From contig JALGPY010000007.1 of NCBI GenBank assembly GCA_023055425.1, forward strand, positions 12,844,001 to 12,908,000: 64,000 nt of DNA, read 5' to 3'. The translations under genes were made by a program, and so were the position numbers. Every line of letters starts with the position of its first letter. Within the stretch, counting starts at the first letter, position 1. This document shows, piece after piece, positions 1-13,200 of the stretch. A model generated the notes under the pieces. The model was not told the DNA's origin and searched no databases. It worked only from the letters and a program-made list of their open reading frames with translations. This stretch comes from Linanthus parryae. Its lineage: Eukaryota > Streptophyta > Magnoliopsida > Ericales > Polemoniaceae.

Positions 1-848
1 CATTAATTGGATCAACCGCATGAATCAATCAACAAAATCCGGAAAATAAGTCTAAGTCATAACCCTAGGCTCTCCATAGAGCCTAACAAAGAAATTAGCT
101 ACTCATTGTTATGCCAAAATCACAAGTATTCTCCATAGAATGATAAAGAGAGGGTAAGAGAAGAATCAAACGATGAAATCGCCAAAGCTTTGGCGAATCC
201 GTGCAATCCCCAAGCTCCTAGGTGCTCTCCAATGGCTCCCGTACGTGAATATCTCCTATTAGGTCTTCTCTGCCCGTTTTTTACCAGCTGGGCACGCTTT
301 TTAATGTTATTTGGTCGAAATTTCACTTCAGCCCCTCCAGTTTGTAATTCCCGGACAGAATTATTTGCTGATCTTGCGCGGGCTGTATCTCCCTCATACG
401 GACTCGTCTTCGGGCCTACCATATATCGTTGGAAATCTACGGATGTCTACTTTCCAATGCCGCAAGCCTTGCTCCAAAATTATTTGTAGATTTTCCTGGG
501 CATCGAAAAGAGTGCAGGCTGGTCCTGTGTGACTTTTCCAACTTTTCTTCGTTTGTGCGTCTCCTTTTCTCCTCTTCATCTAGCTCCATACCAAGCATAT
601 CCAAGCACCTCATAAGCTCCAATGCACCTATTTTACCTGAGATACACAACGCTAAACATCCCGTGCAATTATCATAGCAAATATGAGAGAAAGCATGCAC
701 AAATAAGCTAGAAACACAACTTTTCACTCTTAGGCTTATAAATCATCAATTCCACATATTAACGCACATATAACATATAAATCATGTGAAATAAGCCTAT
801 TACAAGTATTATGGAAGTATAAAAATAACTCCTAAGAGGGAGTTATCA
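1..848 (-). mobile_element. LTR-like end of an element nested in a Ty3 gag
   Basis: Read on the minus strand, a TG-starting sequence begins at 848 (TGATAACTCC, with a short hairpin against GGAGTTAT a few bases on) exactly where the gag-like frame to its right stops making sense. No gag or pol domain is visible to the left. One minus-strand frame (120-422) is open but matches no family I recognise. I read this as the 5' LTR of a second minus-strand LTR element inserted into the gag of the Ty3-type element. The expected target duplication would be the five bases at 849-853; the other end is outside the window, so this is inference. Confidence 0.4.
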
Positions 849-853
849 CTATC

Positions 854-1038
854 CTACTCATAACATTCCCCCCTCCGTTGTGGGTATTCTGTAAAATTTG
901 GGTGAGAGCTAGAGTTGCCTGACGCATCTCCTGAAATTCAATGGGGTCCACGGGTGGAACTGGGCCGCCATGGGTTTGCTGACCTCCCTGGTTCATTGTT
1001 CCTACTTCTCTTGCACGTCTCCTGGTATAATATTGCAT
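854..1038 (-). pseudogene. Ty3-type gag N-terminus, interrupted
   Basis: A minus-strand frame starts at an ATG at 1038 and reads about 60 residues. It opens with an arginine-rich stretch (TRRRAREVG), then a Pro/Gly-rich linker and PVDPIEFQEMRQATLAL. This layout is typical of the start of Gag in plant Ty3 chromoviruses. The frame is cut at about 853 by unrelated sequence. It lies downstream, in minus-strand sense, of a long LTR and an initiator-Met primer site, as expected for a gag start. No later gag or pol sequence is in the window. Confidence 0.5.
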
Positions 1039-1871
1039 TGTACCTTTTTTAAATATATAACATTACTTAATATAGGTCGAAAAGAATTCTACTTCTAGTT
1101 CACATACATACAGCATATAAGTTTCAATAATTAAGCATACATTTATCCATCCATCAAATAATCAACATAAACATTTAAATGGTAAGGAACAACTTAATTC
1201 TATAAAGTAAATAGTAACTCCTAAAGTAAGCTAAACGTTCGCTCTCGTGATAAAAGAAATGCAGTAGATGATAATCCTAAGTTTGGGTGGGTGTGGATCT
1301 ACTCTTTTTCATCAGTAGGGAACATGAGCTCGCTATCAGCAACGTTGATCTCAATCTCTTTCGCCTCATTGTTTCCTTCATGCTCCTTCTCGTTAATCTC
1401 ATCGATCTCGTCCATATCGGCATTCCAATCTATAAGCTCCTCTTGTGCGTCCTCATCTTGGTTTTCAACTTGGTCTTGCCCATATCATTGGTCCTCGTCC
1501 AAGTCCATGTTCGGAAACAAGAGAAAAGGAGTCTCGGAAGTGTTCTAGACCGCGCATACACTCATAATCTCAACGGGAATAAGTTTAAAGAATTTAAAGC
1601 AAGTATGTAACATGAATAAAATGAAAAATTAACAAGTCTCGGCCACATAGAAATTATCCGTTCACAAATAGTGGGGATTAACAAATAATCACACAAACAT
1701 TTGGGAACCTAGAAGGAAAACACGACTATGTTAACTCACATCCCCGGCTTGTTTAGTTTTAATTCCAGTTTTAGTTATCCTATGTCCATTTTAAATTTTT
1801 TAAAAGCTTCCAATTATTTTGAATCTTTATTTAGTGAAATCGAAATGTCGCACTAGCGTTGGAACCGTCGC

Positions 1872-1882
1872 CTCTGATACCA
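1872..1882 (-). promoter_or_regulatory. Primer-binding site of the Ty3-type element
   Basis: The minus strand reads TGGTATCAGAG two bases after the LTR end. This is the usual complement of the 3' end of initiator tRNA-Met used to prime reverse transcription. It fixes the element's orientation (minus) and the inner border of the LTR. Confidence 0.7.
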
Positions 1883-1884
1883 AC

Positions 1885-4593
1885 TGAAACAACCCGGAAC
1901 CTACGGTTCCTTGCTAGTACAACTTAACGATATCCAAGAGTGCTTTATTGAAATAAAAGTAAAGGAGAAACCCTCCTTAAAAAGTTTTAAAAGGAAACAA
2001 CGATGAGAAAGTTTGAATTCTCAAAATACAACTAAATGTTAACATTTTAACTAGGTGATTCCTAGCTTCTTATTTGCCTTCAGCTACGTGTGCGCGTTCC
2101 CCCACCTTTATTCATAACCTGCGGGTTTTCAAATGGCAAAAGCCGACGCAGAAAAACATTTTTCAGTGAAAACTGAGTAAGAAATATACCACAATATGTA
2201 AAACAGAGTTTTTGGCTGAAAGAATGAAAAGAATGTAACTGAAGAGATTCCACATTTAAACTTATTAGTTGAGCTGAGGCGTATTAGAGCCCAGCGGGTA
2301 ACGAATGCCCACAGAGAGGTCACGATGCAATAATATCATCACACAGGTACCTCTTGGGATATCACAGTCCATCCCAATTCACCCAGAGCGTTTGTAGGTA
2401 GCCCGACACTACCCCGCCCATCACATAGCTAAAGGACCTTAAGTGTCGACACCCCTATACAGTTGTGACCCACACATGTATAGGTAGTACTATATAGCTT
2501 TCACAATTTTATAAACCCGTATAGGGTAGGGTATGAAACCCTAGGAGGTCGTCTCACGTGCGCCTCCAGCCGTAGCCTTTACACACATGCTCTGTACGTC
2601 GCCCCATTTAATTTATCGTTCATTTATATTCCACAATATCATTTTAGTAACATCGGTTCGAAATTCAGAAGTAACCACATATCTTTCAAAAAGAATATTT
2701 GCAAGAGAGATTGTCAAAATTTGAGACTTAAAAGTAGTTGTTCGAGACACGAGTAACACACGCCAAGACACATTTCGATAGTTAAAGTATTGTGTGCATA
2801 AACTTACCTGGAAATGAGGTGAGAACTTCACACACACAAGCTAGCACTGAACTAGTAGTAGGGGTCCTCGATGAACTCGCCTCCTACGAATTCTGAATCT
2901 ACAATAATCAAATAGCCTTATATTAACACATGTACACTACACAACAAATTACAATTATCATGCCCTATATGAATGCAAGTGCAACCCCCACATAATCCCC
3001 CAAACAAGTTATATTGTTCTAGCTATAATTTTACATTTATAATATAAATTAAATAAGAAAATAGTGGCTTATAAATATAAAAGCAATAGTTGAGGTAAAG
3101 AAAACTTTATTTGATATACTATAACATTTAGCGGCTAATATTTATAAAGGTAGCTATTTAAAATAAGCTTAATGTCGACTATCTTTATAATAAAGTTATT
3201 TTAGTGAAAACAAAGATATTATGTGAAAAGAATTCATTTCCGGCATATACAAAATATGGCTAGATTAGTTGTTAGGGAGAAGAACATAATATAATTGTTA
3301 TAACTAGTTGTATAAACATGTCTAGAAAAGGGTTGTTTATTATGTTTATTAGTACACAAATATAAGCAAACTAGTTTATATAAGCTAAACAAATTAGATT
3401 AATTAAGTCACTATATAAATAATAAAACAGATAATTAAAACGTAAACACATACCCACACTTCGATCATCATACAAACATACTACACTACTATTATATTTA
3501 TAAACTTATAAGGAAATCAAAATTTAGTAACAATATTATTATAGAAAATAAAATTTAGTCAATACTTATTGTTTTATAAAAACTTGTTAAATTATAAACA
3601 TGGAACCTCTAACTAAATAGGATCCTGCATAATCAGAATATAAGTTTATTGTAATGAAACAAACATTTCAGAAATTTCAAATGATACAACACTTAAAATA
3701 AATTCTCATTTTTCTTATTCAAATGGCTATAACCCTTTGGAGGATACTACTTCTACACTTACATTCTCAAACAAGCATGTGACCACCCGCAAAACAAGCC
3801 CACATGTATGTACTAGTCACAAACCCACGCACATGAAAGTACCTACACACATCCTACACCCACTGCATTTCATTTAACACCCTACACCCACTTGACTTTG
3901 AATTTGTATGTAACAAAACAACAACAAAAATGTACGAAACAGAGAGGGGGTTTCCGTATTTACCAAACAGAGGAGACTGAGGGACGACGATGGTGGAAGG
4001 CGACGGTGATTGGGAGCAGAGGACGACACCGAGGGCGGCGTCGCAGAGGGGACGGCGGACGGAGCTGGGTTCGCCGGCGGTTCTGGGCTTCAGGCCTGGT
4101 GCGGTCGGCGTCGGTTCGTCGACAACGCAGAGCAGAGAGGCAGAGAGAGATTGAGAGCGCGAGAGAGAGTGTGTGAGAGAGATAGAGAGAACTGGGTTTT
4201 GTTCTTGAGTTAACCCGATTGAGAAATCGACGGGATTTCGACTTCGATTTGGGAATCAATTTTGGCGAAATTGATTGAAATGCTTGGGTCTCTCACCATG
4301 GCGATGAACCGGGACGGAATTTGGGCGAAGAGAAGGTCAATTTTTGACCTTTGCCGTGGGTGATTTCCGCCGGAGAATTCGCAGAGAAAGTCTCTGCTCA
4401 AAAATGGAAGGGGAAGGAGATGATGAGAGAAAGCGTGTGGTGTGGCGGGTGAACCACTAAGCGCGGTGGTTTGCTACGTAATAATTAACTAGAAGCTACA
4501 CTTTGGTCACGCTATAAACGTCACACGACCCCCTACACTTACAAAAATAAAAGTGTCATCTTACAAAAATACTTTTTGATTAAAAAAATGTTG

Positions 4594-4628
<35 letters not shown>

Positions 4629-5035
4629 TATTATTATTATTATTATTATAAAAATAATAACTATCTAGTAAAAAGAAGAATACTTTTATAATTTCAAATA
4701 ATAACCCGGAATACTCGTTAAACGTCTAAAAATACCCCATAAAATATCGAGGTATTACAAATCATTTTCTTCAAAACTGCGTCGGCTGTTGCCATTTTAA
4801 AATCTCAGGTCATCAACCAAGGTGGGGGATGGGAACGTGAATCGAGACAAAGACTTTTAGCTTAATTTAGATTACTTAGTAGTTCACATAGCTTATTCCA
4901 ATCACGTTACATTTGTGAACTTATCTTCTCAAGTTTGTTGTATTTATTATATAAAAAGTAATATTCGTAACTATATTTCTACTTTTGGTTACCGATAGTC
5001 GCATTAACCCTGAACCGAGATCCCGGGTTGTTTCA
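1885..5035 (-). repeat. 3.15-kb LTR of a Ty3-type (Tekay/Del-like) element
   Basis: The block is bounded by TGAAACAACCCGG at 1885-1897 and its exact inverse CCGGGTTGTTTCA at 5023-5035, giving TG...CA ends with 13-bp terminal inverted repeats. The primer site follows directly at the left end. The inside is non-coding, AT-rich, with a GA-rich tract near 4130-4190 and an AAT/ATT microsatellite. A very long LTR, a Met-tRNA primer site and the gag type suggest the Tekay/Del chromovirus lineage (inference). Only this LTR is in the window; the rest of the element lies to the left. The five bases right of it (5036-5040) should be repeated at the far end. Confidence 0.65.
4594..4650. repeat. Palindromic (AAT)n/(ATT)n microsatellite
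   Basis: A run of AAT units switches at about 4628 to ATT units, so the two halves are reverse complements and could form one long hairpin. It lies inside the 3.15-kb LTR. Confidence 0.9.
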
Positions 5036-5088
5036 CAAAATTTGAACTTCCTATTTACTTATAGACTATATTTTTAATTTTAGATACC

Positions 5089-8000
5089 ATGGTGATTGGC
5101 AATGACACGTGTTTGCTGGATAGTGGAAACACTCACACAATAATGCGCCATAAGGAGTACTGCTTGAATTTATCACTAATTCAAACAAATGTACATACAA
5201 TATCTGGTATGTCTAGTCTAATTGAGGGCTCCAGAAGAGCATCAATAATTTTGTCGGGTGGAACAATACTCCATATAAAAGAGGCTTTATATTCTAGCAA
5301 ATCCAGTAGAAATTTGCTAAGTTTTAAATACATTCGTCTCAACGGATATCAGATTGAAACTCTCGATGTGTATAAGATAGAGTACATGTGCATTATTTCT
5401 AATAGTTCATGCAAGAAGCATGTATTAGAAAAAATTTATGCTTTATCCTCTGGATTATATCACACTTAAATCCAAGCAGTTGAAATATATGTCGTTATGA
5501 AACCAAGTGATCAAAAGAAATTATGCTTTGGCATAATCGACTTGGTCACCCAGGCGCCACAATGATAAGGCGTATTATTGAGAATTCAATTGGACATCCC
5601 TTAAAGAACCAGAAGATTCTTTTACCAAATGAACACTTATGTAATGTGTGTTCTCAAGGGAAATTCATATTACGACCTTCACCAATGAAAGTTGGTTTGA
5701 ATCTCCTAAGTTTTTAGAGAGAATTCAAGGAGATATATGTGGACCAATACATCCACCTAGTGGTCCATTATATTATTTTATGGTGTTAATAGATGCATCT
5801 ACTAGATGGTCACATGTGTACTTGTTTTCCACACGGAATGTTACTTTTGCCCGTCTATTGGGCATGAATTAAATTGAGAGCATATTTTCCTGATCATCCT
5901 ATAAAGTCGATACGACTAGATAATGATAGTGAATTCACATCATAGTATTTTAAAGATTATTGCATGTCAGTTGGTATACATGTTGAGTACCCCGTTGTCC
6001 ATGTACACACTCAAAATGGTTTAGCTGAATATTTTATTAAACGAATTCAATTGATAGCTAAACTTTTATTGATGAAAAAAAATTTCCCATTTCTGTTTGG
6101 GGACATGTTGTTTTACATGTTGCCGCTTTAATTCGCTTACGTCCTACTTCTTATCTTAAAAACTCCCCTTTACAACTTGTACTTGGCCAACCACCAGATA
6201 TTTCCCACCTACGTATTTTTTGGTGCGTCGTGCAAGTTCCTATTGCGCCACCACATCGTAGTAAGATGGGTCCCCAGCGGCGACCGGGTATTTGTGTGGA
6301 GTTTGACTCCCATTCTATTATTAGGTATTTGAAACTCCTAACAGGGGATTTATTCCAAGCACGCTTTGCAGACTGTCATTTTGATGAGACAGTTTCCCAA
6401 AATTAGGGGGAGACACGTCATAGCCTGAAGCTCGACATGTAATTTCTTGAAATACTTCAACGATATCACACGTGAGTCCACGAACTAAACAGTGTGAATT
6501 TGAAGTTCAAAGAATTCTTAAGCTGCAAAGCATAGAAAATGAAATGCCTGATGCATTTGTGGATACAAGTAAAGTTGTAAAATTCAATATACCAGCAGTG
6601 AATGCTCCAGCACGGATAAGAGTCCCATTAGGACAAGATTCGAGCATAAAAGCGAATGAATCTATAGCACGCCAGAAGCGTGAAAGACCTGTAGGCTCAA
6701 AAGATTTAGTTCCTAGAAAAAGGAAGATAAATCAAGCAACTGTAGTAAATCTAAATGATTCTGCAAAGACAACAAATGATAACACCAGTGTTGGTGATGA
6801 GTTCCCAAAGATAATTGATCTAAATGTAGCCCCTGAAGAGGCAATGGTACCTGAAAATCAAGAGATCTCGATCAATTACATATGTTTCGGACATATATGG
6901 GAACGAAGCAATGTTGTCATTGATGAAACATTTGTCTTTAATGTTGCACTTGAGATAAGTGGTGACGATCACGAACCACAATCGGTTGATGAGTATCAAC
7001 GACGTGAGGATTGCCAAAATGGCAAGAAGCAATACAGGCTGAATTAAAAAATTTAGCAAAGCGCAAGGTGCTTGGACCAGTAGTTCAAAATCCAAGTGAT
7101 GTGAAACCCGTTGGATCAAAATGGGTATTTGTGCAGAAACGCAATGAGAAAAATGAGATTACAAGATATAAAGTTCGACTTGTAGATCAATGTTTCTCGC
7201 AGAAACCAGGCATTGATTATGAAGAAACATACTCGCCAATTATGGATGCGATAAGTTTTCGATTTTTAATAAGTTTAGCTGCATCCGAAAATTTGGACAT
7301 GCAATTGATGGATGTTGTGACAACATACCTATATGGGTCACTTGATAGCGATATCTGCATGAAAATCCCTGAGGATTTAAGTTGCCTGAAGCAACACAGC
7401 CACGTAGTACATATTCAATTAAACTCCAGAGATCATTGTACGGATTGAAACAATCTGGAAGGATGTGGTATAATCGCTTAAGTGAATACTTATTGAAAGA
7501 GGGTATGTCAATAATCAAATATGTCCTTGCATATTCATAAAGAAATCTCTTAAGGGATTTGTGATAGTTGCAGTGTATGCAGACGATTTGAATATCGTTG
7601 GAACTCCTGAAGAGATTATTAAGACTGCTTCATATCTGAAAAGGAATTTGAGATAAAGGATTTGGGAAAGACAAAATTTTGTCTTGATTTACAAATCGAG
7701 CATTTGAAAGAACGAATTTTTCTTCATCAATCTAATTATACAGGGAAAATACTTAAGAGATTTGGCATAGACAAAGCACATCAATTAACTACTCCGATGG
7801 TAGTAAGGTCACTTGATGTAAACAATGACTCATTTCGTCCACAAGAGGATGGAGAAGAATTACTTAGTCCTGAAGTACCATCCCTTAGTGCAATTGGTGC
7901 TTTGATGTACTTAGCAATTTGTACTAGGCCAGACATTGCATTTTCTGTTAATCTTTTGGCCAGGTTTAGCTCAAATCCTACTCGTAGGCATTGGAATGGA

Positions 8001-8563
8001 GTTAAGCACATATTGCGGTACTTGCGTGGATCCATTGATTTGGGATTATTCTATTCTAGAGGTTCAGATGCTTCTCTAGTTAGATATGCAGATGTTGGCT
8101 ACTTGTCGGATCCACACAATGCAAGATCACAAACAAGATATGTATTTATCTATGGAGGCATGGCGATCAATGAAGCAGACAATGACATCAACTTCTTCTA
8201 ATCAATCTGAGATCCCTGCAATTCATGAAGCAAGCATAGAATGTGTATGGCTGAGATCAATGGTGCATCATCTTAAAGAAGCTTGTGGATTATCATTTAA
8301 CAAAGAAAGTCCAACACCATTACACGAAGACAATGTTGCTTGAATCACACAGCTCAAAGAAGGTTTTATTAAAGGTGATCGAACTAAAAACATCTCTCCT
8401 AAGTTCTTCTACACGCATGAGCTCCAAAAGGAAAGCATAGTCACTATTCAGCAAGTACGATCAAGTGAGAATCCTGCAGATTTATTTACGAAAGCACTGT
8501 CAGCCTCAACATTGAAGTTACTTATCCGAAAGTGTGGAATGCGCCATCTCAGGGAGTTTTTAT
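5089..8563 (+). pseudogene. Degenerate Copia polyprotein (PR-INT-RT-RNase H)
   Basis: Broken frames follow the Copia domain order. Protease: LDSGNTHTI near 5112. Integrase zinc finger: LWHNRLGHPG with CNVCSQGK, 5523-5690. Integrase core: DICGP and the following VLIDASTRW block, 5730-5870, then a decayed stretch to about 6230. Linker: 6472-7000. Reverse transcriptase: SKWVFVQKRN and YEETYSPI near 7110-7240, YADD near 7576. Late RT and RNase H: 7662-8343, ending with a LFTKALS tail near 8490. At least six frameshifts or stops separate these. YADD replaces the usual YVDD. Gag and the 5' LTR are missing, presumably displaced by the Ty3-type insertion to the left. Not functional. Confidence 0.85.
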
Positions 8564-8778
8564 GATTGATGCTATCATGAGAGGGAGTCGGTATTCTTAG
8601 TGTTTGTACTCTTTTTCCTTCATCACGTTTTTTCCCACTGGGTTTTTCGTGATAAGGTATTAACGAGGCAAACCATACCAGTCCCATCACCAATGTACTC
8701 TTTTCCTGAGTCATAGATTTTTCCCACCGAGCTTTTCTTGACAAGGTTTTTAACGAGGCATAGTCATGGTGATATTCA

Positions 8779-9097
8779 AGGGGGAGTGCTGTAAAATTTG
8801 TATTTGGGCTTGGGGTGAATATCCACCATAGTGGGTAGCCCATGTTTTATGTTTTACAGTTATGCCTATTAGCCCACCCTAAAATATATATAAAGGGTGT
8901 AGGGCTATTGATTATTTTACACACAATTATGAGATCCTCCTTATTGTCTCTCTCAATTACTTCTGTTATTCTCAACATTCTCCAAGAAAAAATAAATTTC
9001 CCAGTTATCTAGTACATGTTCTCCTGAAATAATTCAGAAAGGAATTGTGAGATTTCAGTTAGTACTAATTATACTCTAAGTCGGGTGAGCGCTAACA
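8779..9097 (+). repeat. 3' LTR of the degenerate Copia, with polypurine tract
   Basis: A polypurine tract (AAGGGGGAG, 8778-8786) is followed by TGCTGTAAAATTTG at 8787, and the block ends in CTAACA at 9097. It holds a TATA-like ATATATATAAAG near 8884-8895, as expected for the U3/R border. Length is about 311 bp. No matching 5' LTR lies in the window. Confidence 0.65.
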
Positions 9098-9228
9098 GGT
9101 TTGACATAATATCAAAGAGTTTCTGGCCCATCTTCAAACATGATAAGGCAAGTATGTGAAAACGGACTGCATTGAATACAACAGTCGAGTGGGTCCCTTC
9201 ACTCATAGCAGATCTGATTAATGTTTTA

Positions 9229-9486
9229 CTTCATCTGTTCTTTCTCTATCTTCCTTATTTGCAATATAGCACTATTCACTGGATCACTTTGATCCGATGA
9301 TTTGGATAGCCAAACGATGCAAGAAATTTGATGATTTTTGCATGATGTTAGAGTAATGTTTACTCTACAACACCATAAAAAATTACCAAAAAATTGTATC
9401 GTTTGACTATTCAAATCATCGGGTCAAAGTGACCCGATAACAGAAGAAAAAGACAAACTAGGAAGATAGAGAGAGAACGGAGGGAG
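9229..9486. mobile_element. Stowaway-like MITE, copy 1 (258 bp)
   Basis: The ends are long, imperfect inverted repeats. The right end read in reverse starts CTCCCTCCGTTCTC, the hallmark of Stowaway MITEs. The left end aligns with it base by base as CTTCATCTGTTCTT and on through TCTCTATCTTCC. Internal arms also pair (ACTTTGAYCCGATGATTTG). TA lies on both sides (9227-9228, 9487-9488). A related copy of 259 bp is at 30993-31251. Non-coding, mobilised by Tc1/mariner transposase in trans. Confidence 0.85.
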
Positions 9487-9868
9487 TAGCTACAGCTGAT
9501 GTAATTGACTTGGAGTGACCCTTCAAGGGCTGAATAAAACATTTTTCTTAGAAAAAAAGGATAGTCCGGTAAGAAGATACGATTAAGTGTATCAAGGCTC
9601 AAAGAGCACATGACATTGAATCAACAGTATTGCTGGGCGTAATGATCACTAACAACCAGAGCGGATTTTAGTTTCAATGTTCATATTACTTTTTAGTCAC
9701 ATTTTTACTTTGCGTATTTACCTTTTCGTAATCACTGCTTCTTTTTTGCGCTAAGTGTTCTAAATTATGTAATGCTCCAATCAAGTCAAGTGAGAGCAAG
9801 TAGGGAATATGCTAGGATTTGTCTGCTTCATCTCAAAAAATTTAAATCTAGCACTCTAAACCCAGCAC
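9487..9868. other. Intergenic, no feature seen
   Basis: AT-rich sequence between the Stowaway element and the 340-bp repeat. I see no coding frame, terminal repeat or RNA gene. Its right end (…CCCAGCAC at 9861-9868) may be original host sequence next to the left repeat copy. Confidence 0.6.
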
Positions 9869-10208
9869 TGCCAAACTATGGCACCATCTTTCATTGAATT
9901 GGAGCTTTCAGTTCTTGAGAAAACAAGTCCATCGAACTATCAAAGACATGCCATATTGCCATGTATTCCACTTAAAAGTGAAAGAATACATGCCATAGAA
10001 AACAAAGATATAACCATATACGAATAAAAATGAAACCAAAAAGTATAAAAATACTCGAATAGCTGGATTTCGTATTTCCGTTAATAAGAAGTAACGAAGA
10101 AAATGTCACCCGTCTACAGATAATATCAGGCAATATAATTGTCACATTTTCACGAATAGAATCAGATTGTCAATACTAAATCATCGAGAAAAATATCGTA
10201 TGATATAC
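9869..10208. repeat. 340-bp direct repeat, left copy
   Basis: Starts TGCCAAACTATGGC and runs nearly base for base with 13974-14312; about a dozen differences are visible by eye. It ends exactly where truncated Copia sequence begins. The right copy continues into the 3' flank of raffinose synthase, so the repeat is probably host flank. It is far longer than a normal retrotransposon target duplication. Confidence 0.9.
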
Positions 10209-13200
10209 CACAATGCTCTCGATTGCTGGCATCGCATGGATTATGCGTACCAAGGACGAACGCCACCAGAGCATCTCTCAGAAATGGTGGCCTCCTCATC
10301 TTCTCTTGCTTCCCAACCTGAGATCTGGCTAACAGACACAGGAGCGTCCAACCACATGACATCTGAGTTCAGTAATCTCTCTCTATCTGAACCTTATTCT
10401 GGTTCGGACCAGGTCACAGTGGGTAATGGATCTTCGTTGCCTATTAGGCATCCCACTATTGTCTATCTCTCAAATTCAAATTCCTCTTTTACTTTGTCTA
10501 ATAACTTGCACGTACCTGATTTATCTGTTAATTTACTCTCTGTAAATAAATTGTGTCATGATCATGATGTTAGATCCATTTTTTTATAAAACCTCATTTT
10601 GCATTCAGGCCACTACTACCGGGAAAATCCTTTATCAAGGTCTCTGTAAAAATGGCCTTTACCCCATTACGTCACTGCCTCTTCAGACTGGTCCTCAAGC
10701 CTTCCTTGGTCAATGTGTCTCCCCCAGTCTGTGGCATTCCCCCTTGGGTCACCCAACAAGTACTGTTTTATATCAATATGTTTCATGTTCTGTTAATGTC
10801 TCTAAACCCTGTTTAATTTGTGAATCTTGCTTGGCCGGGAAAATGACTAGATTACCATATAAATTATCTTCATCTACTACTTTTTTTCCTCTACAACTTG
10901 TACACAGTGATGTTTGGGGCCCTACGGCTACTCATGCTTATTATGGTTTTCGTTACTATGTCTTCTTTATTGATGACTTTAGCAAATTTACCTGGTTATT
11001 TCCATTACATCTCAAAATTGAAGTTCAATATGTCCTTACAAAATACAAACTTTTCATTGAAAAACTATTAGGTTACAATATTAAAATTTTACGTTCTGAA
11101 GGGGGTGGAGAATATACAGCATTATGTTTCAAAAATTTATGTCTAATCACGACATACAAAATCAAAAATCATGCCCACATACTCCACAACAAAATGGAGT
11201 TTCAGAACGTAAGCACCGTCACATTGTTGAGACTGCCATCAGAATTTTGCATACAGCTTCTTTACCTAAGAAGTTTTGGTATCATGCAGTTGCAACTGCA
11301 ACATATTTGATCAATCGTCTTCCTAGCAAAAATACTTTCAACAAATCACCATATGAGCTATTATTTAACACTGCACCAACTTATTCTCATCTAAATTTTT
11401 TTGGTTGTGCTTGTTATCCCCGTCTTACTCCCTATAACAAGACTAAACTTGATCCAAAAACTAAGCAATGTTTCTTTTTAGGATATGCTGATGGTTTCAA
11501 AGGGTATTTATGTTATGATATCTCATGTAATAAATTCTTTGTTAGTCATGATGTATTATTTGATGAATTTGTTTTCCATTTTACTAACACAAAATCTGTT
11601 TCCTCTAATGATTCCTATACCGATATTCATGATTCCTCTCATATTATTGCTTCTTGTCCTCCTTACTCACATGACTTGTTTTCTTTTCCAGGTGTGTTAC
11701 CTGACTCTCACAGTTGTCCCTCCCCCTACTGTCCCTCCCCCACTACGCCATTTTCTGCTGAGGGTTCCCATTTTCAGCAGCCGTCTGGGAGTATTTCTGA
11801 AATGCAACAACTCGATAATACACTAGACTCTTTCAGAACATCTCCCAGCACTAGGGTGGCAGACAATGACAACTCAGTGATGCCCCTCACTTCCATCCCT
11901 CCTTCTCTTGGAGGAAACCATATGAAAACCCGTAGCAAATCGGAGATTTTTAAGAAAAAGCTCTTTCATGCTACTGTTGAGTTATTTCTGGCACTTCAAC
12001 ACCTACTGGTTTTTCTGGAATTTCTGCAACAGCTCATCATACTTCACCAATTTCACAAAATCAACCCACTGGTTCTGTTATTTCCACCAAACAGTGTTCT
12101 ATTTCTACAACTTCACACAATGCACCCTCTACTTCTCTCTTTTCTCATAATAACCACACTTGTTTTAAAGAAGCTTCTCAATACTCACATTGGTGTGATG
12201 CAATGAATGATGAATTTGAAAGTTTTCAAAAACAAAATACTTGGGTTTAGTACCACCACCTCATCGCACCAATGTCATTGGTACAAAATGGGTTTACAAG
12301 ACAAAATTTAATCCTGATGGTTCGATCTCACGACACAAAGCACGTCTTGTAGCGAACGGTTATCACCAAGCCCCTGGTATAGATTACAATGAGACGTTTA
12401 GTCCCGTCGTAAAACATGCTACAGTCCACTGTGTTTTAGCTTTGGCCGCTTCCTTTTCTTGGTCATTACAGCAGTTGGACGTTGAAACGCCTTTTTACAC
12501 GGAGATCTTCTTGAAACTGTATACATGCGCCAGCCAACTGGCTTTGTTGATTCCCGCTTTCCTAAACATGTTTGTCTACTTCCCAAATCTATTTACGGTC
12601 TTAAACAAGAACCCCGTGCTTGGTTTGAGAAATTTACCACATATCTTTACTCTATCGGGTTTATTGCTTCAAATGCTGATTGCTCGCTGTTTATTCGTCA
12701 TTATAACAACAAAGTTACTTTGATTTTATTATACGTTGATGATATTATTGTAACCGGAAATGATTTGAATTATATTCGCTCTCTTGTTCCGCAATTAGGT
12801 TCACAATTTGAAATGAAAAAACTCGGTCCCTTAACTTATTTATTGGGACTACAAATTAAACAAACTACTGATGGTATTTTAGTTCACCAAGAGAAATACA
12901 TAGCTGATTTACTCTCTCGTTTTAACATGAGTCATTGGAAGCCCTGTCCTACACCATTAGCATATGGGCTTAAATACCACATTTTAGATGGATCTCCCTT
13001 GTCAGACCCTACTCAGTATCGCCAACTTCTTGGCGCCTTGCAGTATTTAAATTTTACTCTACCTGACATTTCCTTTGTCGTTAACCACTTATGCCAATTC
13101 ATGCACTCGCCCACTGACATGCACTTTTCTGGTGCAAAGTGTGTATTGTGTTATTTACAGGGCACAAAAGCCCATGGGCTTTTTTACCAGGCCGGATATT

